Shown in pieces: positions 33,425 to 42,309 of a stretch of 64,000 nt of DNA. The first letter of the stretch is position 1, and each line of letters opens with the position of its first letter. Source of the DNA: Goekera deserti. GTDB lineage: Bacteria; Actinomycetota; Actinomycetes; Mycobacteriales; Geodermatophilaceae. The position numbers were made by a program, and so were the translations under genes. The stretch is from contig NZ_JAAGWK010000020.1 in the NCBI RefSeq assembly GCF_010685995.1, positions 40,289-104,288 of the forward strand. Direction: 5' to 3'. The notes below the pieces were generated by a model. That model worked only from the letters and a program-made list of their open reading frames with translations, did no database searches and was not told the DNA's origin.

Positions 33425-34147
33425 GTGAAAGCCGACCGGACCGCCGAGCGGAGCGCCCCGAGCGTGAGTGCCGTCGCGCACCGCCGCGACCGCCGGGACT
33501 CCCGGTGGGACGAGCACCGCCGCGCCCGGCGCGAGCAGCTGGTCGAGGCCACCGTCGCCGCCGTCGCCCGGCACGGCGCCGGCGTGGGCATGGACGAGAT
33601 CGCCGTCGAGGCCGGCACCAGCAAGACCGCGGTGTACCGGCACTTCGCCGACCGCAGCGACCTGCACCTGGCGGTGTGCACCCGGGTGGCCGAGCAGCTG
33701 ACCCAGGCCCTGGGCGCGGCCATGTCCAGCAGCGGGCCGCCGCGCGCGATGATGGCCTCCGCCCTGGAGACCTATCTCGCCTTCATCGAGGCGAGCCCCG
33801 AGCTGTACCGCTTCGTCGTCCACCCGCCGGCCGCCGAGCGGCGTGAGAGCGGCACCGGCCAGGGCGACCCGATCAGCACCCTGTCGGACATGGTCGGCGG
33901 GCAGGCCGCCGCCCTGCTGGCGGGGAGCCTCGCCGCCGCCGGCCGGGACACCGCCGCCGCCGAGCCCTGGGGCCACGGCATCGTCGGCCTCGTGCGCTCG
34001 GCCGGCGACCGCTGGCTCCAGGCGGGCCGGCCGATGCCCCGGGCCGAGCTCGCCGCCCACCTCACCGACCTGGCCTGGTCCGGTATCTCCGGCGTCCTCG
34101 GGCCCGCCGTGCACGCGAACCACACCACCACCACGGAGGAACAGTGA
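33425..34147 (+). CDS. TetR-family transcriptional regulator
   Basis: 240 residues with a TetR helix-turn-helix near 40-85 (RREQLVEATVAAVARHGAGVG ending MDEIAVEAGTSKTAVYRHFA DRSDLH). The ligand-binding C-terminal half is alpha-helical and hydrophobic, as in regulators that sense acyl-CoA. Position between the thiolase operon and an acyl-CoA oxidase suggests control of fatty-acid degradation genes on both sides and of itself. Its TGA overlaps the oxidase GTG (GTGA), so the two are translationally coupled. GTG 33425 is set by the -10 box 7 nt upstream. Confidence 0.88.
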   Translation: MKADRTAERSAPSVSAVAHRRDRRDSRWDEHRRARREQLVEATVAAVARHGAGVGMDEIAVEAGTSKTAVYRHFADRSDLHLAVCTRVAEQLTQALGAAMSSSGPPRAMMASALETYLAFIEASPELYRFVVHPPAAERRESGTGQGDPISTLSDMVGGQAAALLAGSLAAAGRDTAAAEPWGHGIVGLVRSAGDRWLQAGRPMPRAELAAHLTDLAWSGISGVLGPAVHANHTTTTEEQ

Positions 34148-36213
34148 CCAGCACCCTGCCCAGCCAGCCCGACCCCGCCGTCACGGCGGCCCTGACCGAC
34201 GTCCTGGACGGCCGGTGGGCGGAGGTCCGCCGGGGCGCCCGCGAGCAGCTGGCCGACCCCCGCTTCGCCCCGGTGTACGGCGAGACGATCCCCGAGGCCC
34301 GGGCCCGTGTCTCCCGGCTCACCACCGAGCTGGCCGCCACCGGCGCCACCGGCCTGGGCTTCCCCGTCGCGTACGGCGGCACCGACGACCAGGGCGGCTC
34401 GGTCACCTCCATCGAGATGATCGCCTTCTGCGACCTGTCCCTGATGGTCAAGGGCGGCGTCCAGTGGGGGCTGTTCGGCGGCGCCGTGGTGGCCCTGGGC
34501 TCCCAGCGCCACCACGAGAAGTACCTGGCCGACATCATCACCAACGCCCTGCCCGGGTGCTTCGCGATGACCGAGACCGGTCACGGGTCCGACGTGCAGC
34601 AGCTGCGCACCACGTGCACCTACGACCCGGTCACCGAGACCTTCGACCTGCACACCCCGCACGACGCGGCCCGCAAGGACTACATCGGCAACGCCGCGCA
34701 GGACGGCCGGATGGCCGTCGTCTTCGCCCAGCTGATCACCCAGGGCCAGCGGCACGGCGTGCACGCCTGGCTGGTGCCGATCCGCGACGAGGACGGCACG
34801 CCGTGCCCCGGCGTCACCATCGGCGACGACGGCCCCAAGGCCGGGCTGAACGGGGTGGACAACGGTCGGCTGTCCTTCGACCACGTCACCGTCCCGCGGG
34901 ACATGCTGCTCGACCACTACGGGCAGGTGGCAGCGGACGGCACCTACACGTCCAGCATCGAGAACGAGACGCGCCGCTTCTTCAGCATGCTCGGCACGCT
35001 GGTGCGCGGCCGGGTGAGCGTGGGCGGCGCAGCCGGGTCGGCGACCAAGCTCGCCCTGGAGATCGCGGTGCGCTACGGCGACACCCGCCGCCAGTTCGCC
35101 GCCCCCGGTGAGGAGCGCGAGATCGTGGTCAACGACTACCTGGTGCACCAGCGCAAGCTGCTGCCCGCGCTGGCCACCACCTACGCGCTGCACTTCGCCC
35201 AGGGCGAGCTGGTCAGCACGCTGCACGACGTGCAGGGCGCGAGCGAGCTGGACGAGAAGGCGCAGCGCGAGCTGGAGTCCCGGGCGGCCGGCCTGAAGGT
35301 GGCGCAGACCTGGCACGCCACCCGCACCATCCAGATGGCCCGCGAGGCCTGCGGCGGCCAGGGGTACCTGTCGGAGAACCGGCTGGCCAGCCTCAAGGCC
35401 GACACCGACGTGTTCACCACCTTCGAGGGCGACAACACCGTGCTGCTGCAGCTGGTCGCCAAGGGCCTGCTCACCGGCTACCGGGACGCCTTCGGCAGCC
35501 TCGACGGGTGGGGCAAGGCCGCCTTCGTCGCCGAGCAGGTGCGGGAGGCCGTGCTGGAGCGCACCGCGGCCCGAGGCCTGGTCCAGCGGCTGGTGGACGC
35601 CGTCCCCGGCCGGGACGAGGACGTGTCGATGCTCGACCGGGGCTGGCAGCTGGCCGCCTTCGAGGACCGGGAGAGGCACGTGCTGGACGGCGCCATCCGG
35701 CGGCTGCGCAAGGGCGCCTCGACCCCCGGGATCCGCCAGTTCGACATCTTCAACAACGTGCAGGACCACGTGCTGCGAACGGCCGAGACGCACATCGACC
35801 GGATCGTGCTGGAGGCCTTCGTCGCCGGCATCGAGCGGTGCACCGACCCGCGGGCCCGGGCGCTGCTCGAGAAGCTCTGCGACCTGTACGCCCTGAGCAC
35901 CATCGAGGCGGACAAGGCCTGGTTCCTGGAGCACGGCCGGCTCACCCCGGCCCGCGGCAAGGCACTGAGCGCGACGGTCAACCAGCTGCTGCGCGAGCTG
36001 CGCCCGCACATGCGCACGCTGGTCGACGCCTTCGCCATCCCGGACGAGTGGAAGGCCTGCGCGATCATCGAGGAGGAGCACGACCGGCAGGAGGCCATGG
36101 CCGCCGAGGACGCGCGCATCCGGGCCGGCGGCTACGGGACGCCCGCCGTCGCCGCCTCCGTCGCCACCACCGACGCCACGGCGACCGAGCTGGAGATGGC
36201 ACCGGCGCAGTGA
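34144..36213 (+). CDS. Acyl-CoA oxidase / acyl-CoA dehydrogenase family flavoprotein
   Basis: 689 residues, longer than ordinary acyl-CoA dehydrogenases (about 390) and near the acyl-CoA oxidase length. FAD-binding and substrate blocks: GCFAMTETGHGSDVQQLRTT, ARKDYIGNAAQDGRMAVVFA, KAGLNGVDNGRLSFDHVTVP and ACGGQGYLSENRLASLK. The catalytic base lies in FTTFEGDNTVLLQL. The C-terminal part (ALLEKLCDLYALSTIEADKA; WFLEHGRLTP) matches oxidase C-terminal domains. It should oxidise acyl-CoA to trans-2-enoyl-CoA, feeding the hydratase, reductase and thiolase next door. I first considered FadE5 but length and C-terminus favour the oxidase branch. Coupled to the TetR gene. Confidence 0.85.
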   Translation: MTSTLPSQPDPAVTAALTDVLDGRWAEVRRGAREQLADPRFAPVYGETIPEARARVSRLTTELAATGATGLGFPVAYGGTDDQGGSVTSIEMIAFCDLSLMVKGGVQWGLFGGAVVALGSQRHHEKYLADIITNALPGCFAMTETGHGSDVQQLRTTCTYDPVTETFDLHTPHDAARKDYIGNAAQDGRMAVVFAQLITQGQRHGVHAWLVPIRDEDGTPCPGVTIGDDGPKAGLNGVDNGRLSFDHVTVPRDMLLDHYGQVAADGTYTSSIENETRRFFSMLGTLVRGRVSVGGAAGSATKLALEIAVRYGDTRRQFAAPGEEREIVVNDYLVHQRKLLPALATTYALHFAQGELVSTLHDVQGASELDEKAQRELESRAAGLKVAQTWHATRTIQMAREACGGQGYLSENRLASLKADTDVFTTFEGDNTVLLQLVAKGLLTGYRDAFGSLDGWGKAAFVAEQVREAVLERTAARGLVQRLVDAVPGRDEDVSMLDRGWQLAAFEDRERHVLDGAIRRLRKGASTPGIRQFDIFNNVQDHVLRTAETHIDRIVLEAFVAGIERCTDPRARALLEKLCDLYALSTIEADKAWFLEHGRLTPARGKALSATVNQLLRELRPHMRTLVDAFAIPDEWKACAIIEEEHDRQEAMAAEDARIRAGGYGTPAVAASVATTDATATELEMAPAQ

Positions 36214-36221
36214 TCGGCCGA

Positions 36222-36258
36222 CCGGTGCCCCGCCTCTCACCGGGGGGCGGGGCACCGG
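36222..36258. terminator. Perfect 13-bp hairpin after the acyl-CoA oxidase gene
   Basis: CCGGTGCCCCGCC (36222-36234) and its exact complement (36246-36258) flank an 11-nt loop, starting 8 nt after the oxidase stop codon. Confidence 0.7.
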
Positions 36259-36284
36259 GGGTGCTGGCGCGAGAGGATGCCGGG

Positions 36285-37049
36285 GTGTCCGACACCCTCA
36301 CCCTGCTCGCCGCCGACGGGGCCGCCCTGCGGGTGCCGGCGGCGGTCGACCTGGTCGCGATCGTCGTCGGCGCCCTGCTCGGTGGCCTGCTGGCGGCCCG
36401 GGAGGGCTTCGCCGTGTCCGGCGTCCTGCTGCTGGCGGTCAGTGGCGGGCTGGGGGGCGGTCTGATCCGCGACGTCCTGCTCGCCGACGGCCCGCCGGTG
36501 GCGCTGACCAACCAGGCCTACCTGCCCACGGTGGCGGTCACCGCGGGGATCACCTTCTTCTTCTCCGGCTGGCTCTCCCGGCTGACCGGTCTGCTCACCG
36601 GGCTGGACGCGCTCACGCTGGGCTTCTTCACCGTGATCGGGGCGCAGAAGGCGCAGCTGGCCGGGCTGCCCAGCGCCTCGGTCGTCTTCATCGGGACCCT
36701 GACCGCCGTGGGTGGCGCCGTGATCCGGGACGTGCTGCTGGCGCAGCGCGCCGACATCGTGCAGCCCGGCCCGTACAACGCCGTCGCCGCCCTGCTCGGC
36801 GCGACGGTGCTCACCGTCCTCGCCGGCCCCGTGGGGATGGAACCGCTGCCGGTCGCGGTGGTGGTGATCGTCCTGGTGTCCGGACTGCGACTGCTCTCCG
36901 TGTGGCGCGGGTGGGCCGCGCCGGTGGCGATCGATCTGCCGCTGGCCGCCCGCAGCCGGCTGGCCCAGGTGAGCCCCCGCCGGATCGTCCGGCGACGCGC
37001 GGGCCGCACCCGTGACTCCACGCACACGAGCAGCCACCCTCCAGGGTGA
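36285..37049 (+). CDS. TRIC/UPF0126 family membrane protein
   Basis: 254 residues with about seven membrane helices arranged as two repeats, each with a glycine-rich motif: GGLGGGLIRDVLLAD (about 57) and GGAVIRDVLLAQR (about 144). This is the UPF0126/YadS pattern, structurally related to trimeric intracellular cation (TRIC) channels, so a cation (K+) channel or transporter role at the plasma membrane is plausible. A basic tail (RRIVRRRAGRTRDST) ends the protein. GTG 36285 lies 6 nt after GAGGAT, a weak -10-like box. Flanked on both sides by hairpins, so monocistronic. Confidence 0.85.
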   Translation: MSDTLTLLAADGAALRVPAAVDLVAIVVGALLGGLLAAREGFAVSGVLLLAVSGGLGGGLIRDVLLADGPPVALTNQAYLPTVAVTAGITFFFSGWLSRLTGLLTGLDALTLGFFTVIGAQKAQLAGLPSASVVFIGTLTAVGGAVIRDVLLAQRADIVQPGPYNAVAALLGATVLTVLAGPVGMEPLPVAVVVIVLVSGLRLLSVWRGWAAPVAIDLPLAARSRLAQVSPRRIVRRRAGRTRDSTHTSSHPPG

Positions 37050-37074
37050 CGACCTCACCCGGGTGACCCTGGAG
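37039..37074. terminator. Hairpin overlapping the TRIC stop codon
   Basis: CTCCAGGGT (37039-37047) pairs with ACCCTGGAG (37066-37074). The interior holds a second palindrome CACCCGGGTG (37056-37065). It covers the TGA at 37047-37049 and should terminate transcription before the GGDEF-EAL gene. Confidence 0.65.
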
Positions 37075-37115
37075 CATGGGCAGCACCCGCACTCCTCAGA
37101 ACCGGGAGCACGTCC

Positions 37116-39503
37116 GTGGCCAGACAGCCGGCAGGCGCCGCACCACCGCGTGCGGCCGTCCTGACTGCTGCCGCGCTCCTGCTGTGCGCCGCCGCGGTGA
37201 CCGCCTGGGCCCCGGCCGGTGTCATGGGCGACGCCTCGAACCTCCTCCAGCTCGCCGCCACCGCGGCGGGCACCGCCTCCGCCGCCCGCCGCGGCCGCCA
37301 CTCGACCGGCCGGACCCGCTGGGCGTGGCTGGCCCTGTCCGCCGCCTGCGCCTGCTGGGGCGCCGGCCAGCTGCACTGGACGTGGCAGGAGCTGGCCGGC
37401 CACGGCATCCCCTTCCCGTCGGTCTCCGACGTCGGGTTCCTGGCCTTCCCCGTGCTCGCCGCCGCCGCGCTGCTGCTGCACCCCGCGGAGGGCGGGCGGA
37501 TCCAGCGTCGCCAGCGCGTGCTGGACGCCCTGATGACCGCCACGGCGGTCGGGCTGGTGAGCTGGGAGACCGCACTGGGGGCGGTGGTCGCCGCGGACAG
37601 CGAGGAGGACACCCTCGCCTCGGCGCTGCTGGTGGCCTACCCGGTGCTGGACGTGCTGCTGCTCGTGCTCACCGTGCTCATCCTCGCCCGCACGCGCACC
37701 AGCCGGCTGCCGCTGGTCATGGTCGGCGCGGGCCTGGCGTCGCTCAGCATCTCCGACAGCCTGTTCGCGTACCTGCAGACCACGCAGTCCTACGCGGGCG
37801 GCTGGGTCGACCTCGGCTGGGTCGCCGGTTTCCTGCTGATCGCACTGGCCGGCACGGCCGGCGGCTCCCCCGCCACCGCCGGCCCGCCCACGGTGGCGCA
37901 GCGGGCGCCGTCGGCGAGCACGGCCTTCCTGCCCTACCTGCCCGTGGTCGTCGCCATGGTCACCACGCTGGCGCTGGTCGTGTCGGGCCGGCAGCTCAGC
38001 GAGGGCGAGCTGCTGGTGTCCGCCCTGCTGGTGGGCCTGCTGCTGGCCCGCCAGTACCTGACCCTGCTGGACAACGCCGGGCTGACCGCCGACGTCGCCG
38101 CCCGCGAGGCGATGCTGCGCCACCAGGCCTTCCACGACGGGCTCACCGGGCTGGCCAACCGCGCCCTGTTCCGTGACCGCCTCGACCACGCCCTGGCCCT
38201 GCACGCCCGCGACATGCGCCCGGTGTCGGTGGTGTTCCTGGACCTCGACGACTTCAAGGTCGTCAACGACACGCTGGGCCACGCCGTCGGGGACGACCTG
38301 CTGGTGCGGGTGGCCGACCGGCTGGTCGGCGCCGTGCGCTCCGGGGACACCGTGGCGCGGCTGGGCGGCGACGAGTTCGCCGTCCTGATCGAGGACGGCG
38401 GCGACCCGCTGGAGATCGGCGCGAAGGCGCTCGACGCGCTGCGCACCCCCGTCGTCCTCGGCGGGCACTCGCTGGACGTGCACGCCAGCGTCGGCGTGTG
38501 CACCCTCGCGCCGGAGGACGCCCCGGTGCCGGCCGACGAGCTGCTGACCCGGTCGGACACCGCGATGTACTCGGCCAAGCGCTCGGGGAAGTCGCGGATC
38601 GTGCGGTACAGCACCGGGATGAGCCTGGTCGAGCTGGAGGACCAGGAGCTGCGCGGTGCCCTGCGCAAGGCCGTGCAGGCCCGCGAGGTGACCCTGGTCT
38701 ACCAGCCGATCGTCGAGGTCGGGACCGGCCGGCTGGTCGGGCTCGAGGCACTGGCCCGCTGGACGCACGCGGGGCAGCCGGTCGGGCCGGACGTGTTCAT
38801 CCCGCTCGCCGAGCGCACCGGGCTCATCGGCAGGCTCACCGACGACCTGCTCAGCGAGGCGTGCACCCAGCTGGCCGGCTGGTCGGCCGGGCGGGACGCA
38901 CCGCTGTCGGTGCACGTGAACGTCGCCCCCACCGAGCTGGTCAGCACGGGCTTCGTGACGTCGGTGGCCGACCTCGTCCGGGAGCACGCCCTGGCCCCGG
39001 GCCAGCTCGTCGTGGAGATCACCGAGTCCGGCATCTTCGCCGACCTGGAGCTGGCCCGGCAGACCGTGGCCGCACTGCGCGCCCTGGGCGTCGGCGTCTC
39101 CCTCGACGACTTCGGGGTGGGCTACTCCTCCCTCGCCCAGCTCAACAGCATGCCGCTGGACTCGGTGAAGATCGACCGCTCGTTCCTGGCCCACAGCGAC
39201 ACCGACGCCCGGCAGGCGACCTTCCTCGAGGCGGTGCTCCGGCTCGCCCGCGACATCGACCTGCCGGTGGTCGCCGAGGGTGTCGAGCGCCCCGCCCAGC
39301 TCGAGCAGCTGCGCCGGCTGGGGTGCCCGCTGGCCCAGGGCTGGCTGCTCGGCGGGCCGGTACCGGCGGCGGGCGTGCCCGCCCTCCTCGCCCAGGGCGG
39401 GGACCGGGGGCAGGGCGGGGTGCAGGGCGGGGACCGGGGGCAGGGCGGAGGGCAGGGCGGGGACCGGGGGCAGGGCGGGGAACTCCGCGCGTTCAGCCGG
39501 TGA
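37116..39503 (+). CDS. Membrane GGDEF-EAL protein with both domains intact
   Basis: 795 residues. Eight to nine hydrophobic segments span residues 10-325, including the block LHWTWQELAGHGIPFPSVSD between helices. The GGDEF domain (335-500) has LTGLANRALF, LDLDDFKVVNDTLGHAVGDD, RSGD at I-site spacing and GGDEF at 417-421. The EAL domain (505-760) has EAL at 544-546, NVAPTEL, EITESG, LDDFGVGYSSL, KIDRSF and AEGVER. Both activities, or one with allosteric use of the other, are possible. The C-terminal tail consists of three 10-residue units QGGDRGQGG(V/G/E) made by a 30-bp DNA repeat. GTG 37116 follows GGGAG at 8 nt. Its 3' end overlaps the convergent phosphatase gene by 11 nt. Confidence 0.9.
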   Translation: MARQPAGAAPPRAAVLTAAALLLCAAAVTAWAPAGVMGDASNLLQLAATAAGTASAARRGRHSTGRTRWAWLALSAACACWGAGQLHWTWQELAGHGIPFPSVSDVGFLAFPVLAAAALLLHPAEGGRIQRRQRVLDALMTATAVGLVSWETALGAVVAADSEEDTLASALLVAYPVLDVLLLVLTVLILARTRTSRLPLVMVGAGLASLSISDSLFAYLQTTQSYAGGWVDLGWVAGFLLIALAGTAGGSPATAGPPTVAQRAPSASTAFLPYLPVVVAMVTTLALVVSGRQLSEGELLVSALLVGLLLARQYLTLLDNAGLTADVAAREAMLRHQAFHDGLTGLANRALFRDRLDHALALHARDMRPVSVVFLDLDDFKVVNDTLGHAVGDDLLVRVADRLVGAVRSGDTVARLGGDEFAVLIEDGGDPLEIGAKALDALRTPVVLGGHSLDVHASVGVCTLAPEDAPVPADELLTRSDTAMYSAKRSGKSRIVRYSTGMSLVELEDQELRGALRKAVQAREVTLVYQPIVEVGTGRLVGLEALARWTHAGQPVGPDVFIPLAERTGLIGRLTDDLLSEACTQLAGWSAGRDAPLSVHVNVAPTELVSTGFVTSVADLVREHALAPGQLVVEITESGIFADLELARQTVAALRALGVGVSLDDFGVGYSSLAQLNSMPLDSVKIDRSFLAHSDTDARQATFLEAVLRLARDIDLPVVAEGVERPAQLEQLRRLGCPLAQGWLLGGPVPAAGVPALLAQGGDRGQGGVQGGDRGQGGGQGGDRGQGGELRAFSR
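39393..39482 (+). repeat. Three 30-bp G-rich units at the 3' end of the GGDEF-EAL gene
   Basis: Units begin at 39393, 39423 and 39453, nearly identical, each with GGACCGGGGGCAGGGCGG. Being in frame (30 bp = 10 codons) they add a repeated Gly/Gln/Asp/Arg tail. Related copies lie in two other genes. Confidence 0.85.
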
Positions 39504-42309
39504 TCCGCACCGCCAGCAGGGCGACGTCGTCCTCGGCGTCGGGCAGGAACATCCGCTCCAGCACCCGGTCGCAGAGCTGGGCCAGCGGCACCTCGGACAT
39601 GCCGGCCAGCACCCTCAGCAGCTCCGCCGTGCCGGCGTCCAGGTCGCGGTCGCGGCGCTCGATCAGCCCGTCGGTGTAGAGCAGGACCGTGTCCCCGGCG
39701 CGCAGGGCGACGACGTCGTCCCGGCGCGGGACCGACGGATCGACACCGAGCAGCAGCGTGACGGGCGGGAGGTCCAGCAGCCGGGCCGTCCCGTCGGCCG
39801 TGAGCAGCACCGGCGCCGGGTGCCCGGCGTTGGACCAGCGCAGCCTGGTGATGCCCTGCACCCGGTCCTGCTCGACCTGCTCCAGCCGGGCGACCAGCGC
39901 GGTGACCAGGACCGGGAGCGCCAGCCCGTGCATCGCGGCGTCCAGCCCGGTCAGCACCCGGGCCGGGGAGCTGTCGCTGCAATAGGCGATGCCGCGCAGC
40001 AGGCTGCGCACCTGGCCCATCGCGGCTGCGGCGCGGTTGTCGTGGCCGGCGACGTCCCCGATCGCCAGCGAGGTGGCACCCCCGGGCTGCACGAAGGCGT
40101 CGTACCAGTCCCCGCCGATCTCGGCGCCCGACGCCGCGGGCACGTACCGCACCTCGATGCTGGCGCCGTCGACCTCCGGTGGGGCGGTGAGCATGCTGCG
40201 CTGCAGGGCCTCGGTGAGCTGCCGCTGCTGGTCGAACAGTCGCGCGTGGTGCAGCGCGATGCCCGCCCGGCGGCCGATCTCGGCGGCGGCCTCCACCTCC
40301 TCGGCGGTGTGCGGCGGACGTCCGGGACCGGCGAACAGCGCGAGCGCGCCCAGCACCTGGCCCCGGGCGAGCAGCGGGACCGTGACCGACGAGGACGGCC
40401 GGAAGCGGTCGAAGGCGGCGCGGGCCACCGGGTCGGGCACCGCGCGGGCGAGGTCCTCGCCGGTGATCTGCGACCGCACGAACGGCCGTCCGGTGGTGAG
40501 CACGGTGCGGGTGCCGGTGTGCCCGCTGGCCGCCGACACCAGCCGCGGCAGCAGCGCACGCAGCTCGGCAGCCCAGCCGGGGTCCCGGTGCGCGGACGCC
40601 ACCTCGCGCAGCCGGCCGGACGCGTCGGGCAGCACGACCCAGCTCCAGTCCCCCAGCGCCGGCACCACCAGCCGGGTCAGCTCGTTCAGCTGCTCGGCGA
40701 TGTCCAGCGTCCCGGACAGCACCCGCCCGACGTCGGCGAGCAGCCGCAGCCGCTCGGCGGTGGCGGTCGTCTCCTGCACCGCGGCCTCGCGAGCCGCGTC
40801 GGCCTGCAACCGGGACCAGGTGAGGGCGAGCTGGGCGGCGAGCACCTCGAGCAGGGCGACGTCGTCGGCGTGCAGCGAGCGCTCCTCGGCCCAGGTGAGC
40901 GTCAGGGAGCCGACCGTGCGGCCCTCGACCCGCAGGGGCAGCGAGGCCAGCGCCTGCACACCGGCCAGCTCGACGGCCTGCACCAGCCCGGGGAACCGGG
41001 CCACGGCGGCCTCGGCCGTCGGCAGCAGGACCGTCTCCCCGGTGCGCGCGGTGTACTGGGCGGGCATGCGGTCGTCGAGCTCCAGCACGAGCCCGTCGCG
41101 GGCCAGCTCCACCCCATGCCGCACCACCCGGTCGTGCAGCTGGCTGCTCAGGTGCAGCCGCAACCGGCCGTCCGGGTCCCGCCCGGCCACCGCGCCGGAG
41201 GTGGCGCCGAGCACCCGCGCGCCCCGCAGCGCCACGTCGCTGAGCTCCGCGACGGTGACCACGCCGGCCAGCGACCCGGCCACCTCGGCGATGTGGGCGG
41301 TGCGCTGCAGACCGGCCATCCGCGCTGCGGCGAGCTCGCGGGCGTCGGTGACGTCGGAGACGGTGCCCACCACCCGGACCGGCCCCTGGTCGGGGTCCAT
41401 CACCACCCGTCCGCGCGAGGCGACCCACCGCACCCGGCCGCCCGGGCACAGCGACCGCGCCTCCGTGCGGTAGTCCCCACCGCCCGCGACGGCGGCCGCC
41501 AGCGCCTGCCGGACGCCGGGCCGGTCGTCGGGGTGCACCGTCGCCAGCACCGCGGCCCGGTCCAGGTCGCCCTCCGCGGGTAGACCGAGCAGCATGCGGC
41601 AGCGGTCGTCCGCGGTGACGCCGCCGGTGAGCAGGTCGACGTCCCAGGCGCCCACGTCACCGGCCCGCAGCGCCATGTCCAGCCGGGTGAGCGACCTGCC
41701 GAGGGCGGCATTGGCCGCGGCGAGCTCGAGCTCGGTGACCACCGAGGCGCCCAGCTCCTCGACCACCTCCACGTCCTGCGGCGACCAGCCGTGCGGCACC
41801 CCGCTGGTGACCCCCAGGACACCGACCACGTAGCCGTCCGAACTGGTCAGCGGGGTGCCGAGGTAGGCGGCCACCGGTCCGTTGCGGACGCTGTCCCGCC
41901 CGGCCGTCCGCGGGTCGCGGGTGGTCGAGGGCACCGCCACGGTGCGCCCGCTCCGGGCCGGGAGCACGCTCAACGACGACTCCCAGGGGGTGGCGGAGCC
42001 GACGATGCCGGCCGGCAGCCCGTGCCCGGCGATCACCACGTGGGCGTCGGTGAGCAGGCCGATCTGTGCCCACGGGGCGCCGACCGCCCGCGCGGCGAGC
42101 CGGGCCACCCGGTCCAGGGAGTCGACAGGTCCGAGGTCGGTGAGCAGCCGGCGGCTCGCCGAGATCCGCTGCGGGTCGGCCAACGGGTCGCTCGGCGCGC
42201 CGTCGACGTCGCCGGCCGGGCTCGACGGCCACACGTCCTGCACGGACTGGCCTCCCCGGTCCAGCGAGGGCGCCGGCCCGGTCAGCCCGGCGTCGCCCCA
42301 TGCTGACAC
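39493..42309 (-). CDS. GAF-PAS-GAF-GAF SpoIIE-type PP2C phosphatase
   Basis: 938 residues and no membrane segment. Order: GAF 1 (about 50-195), PAS with PAC (about 205-325; RLDMALRAGDVGAWDVDLLT, VRVVGTVSDVTDARE), GAF 2 (345-510), a short linker, GAF 3 (540-690), then a PP2C/SpoIIE phosphatase (715-938). Metal-binding motifs are intact: IGGDWYDAF, IGDVAGHD, WSNAGHPAP, YTDGLIERR and DDVALLAVR. It probably dephosphorylates an anti-anti-sigma factor in response to several sensed inputs (light, redox or small ligands; the PAS subtype is like PAS_3). GTG 42309 is the first start before GAF 1. It overlaps its convergent neighbour by 11 nt and is a larger relative of the protein at 20762. Confidence 0.88.
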   Translation of the reverse strand: MSAWGDAGLTGPAPSLDRGGQSVQDVWPSSPAGDVDGAPSDPLADPQRISASRRLLTDLGPVDSLDRVARLAARAVGAPWAQIGLLTDAHVVIAGHGLPAGIVGSATPWESSLSVLPARSGRTVAVPSTTRDPRTAGRDSVRNGPVAAYLGTPLTSSDGYVVGVLGVTSGVPHGWSPQDVEVVEELGASVVTELELAAANAALGRSLTRLDMALRAGDVGAWDVDLLTGGVTADDRCRMLLGLPAEGDLDRAAVLATVHPDDRPGVRQALAAAVAGGGDYRTEARSLCPGGRVRWVASRGRVVMDPDQGPVRVVGTVSDVTDARELAAARMAGLQRTAHIAEVAGSLAGVVTVAELSDVALRGARVLGATSGAVAGRDPDGRLRLHLSSQLHDRVVRHGVELARDGLVLELDDRMPAQYTARTGETVLLPTAEAAVARFPGLVQAVELAGVQALASLPLRVEGRTVGSLTLTWAEERSLHADDVALLEVLAAQLALTWSRLQADAAREAAVQETTATAERLRLLADVGRVLSGTLDIAEQLNELTRLVVPALGDWSWVVLPDASGRLREVASAHRDPGWAAELRALLPRLVSAASGHTGTRTVLTTGRPFVRSQITGEDLARAVPDPVARAAFDRFRPSSSVTVPLLARGQVLGALALFAGPGRPPHTAEEVEAAAEIGRRAGIALHHARLFDQQRQLTEALQRSMLTAPPEVDGASIEVRYVPAASGAEIGGDWYDAFVQPGGATSLAIGDVAGHDNRAAAAMGQVRSLLRGIAYCSDSSPARVLTGLDAAMHGLALPVLVTALVARLEQVEQDRVQGITRLRWSNAGHPAPVLLTADGTARLLDLPPVTLLLGVDPSVPRRDDVVALRAGDTVLLYTDGLIERRDRDLDAGTAELLRVLAGMSEVPLAQLCDRVLERMFLPDAEDDVALLAVRITG

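Noticed and set aside
34144..36213. Assignment of this gene as fadE5
   Set aside because: Context resembles the mycobacterial fadE5 locus, but length and C-terminal domain fit acyl-CoA oxidases better.
36237..39194. 985-residue minus-strand open frame
   Set aside because: Antisense shadow of the TRIC and GGDEF-EAL genes; composition of Gln/His/Gly typical of GC-rich antisense frames.
39393..39482. Possible C-terminal protein-binding domain from the QGGDRGQGG repeats
   Set aside because: The near-identical DNA units and related copies in other genes suggest a nucleotide-level repeat, not a conserved domain.
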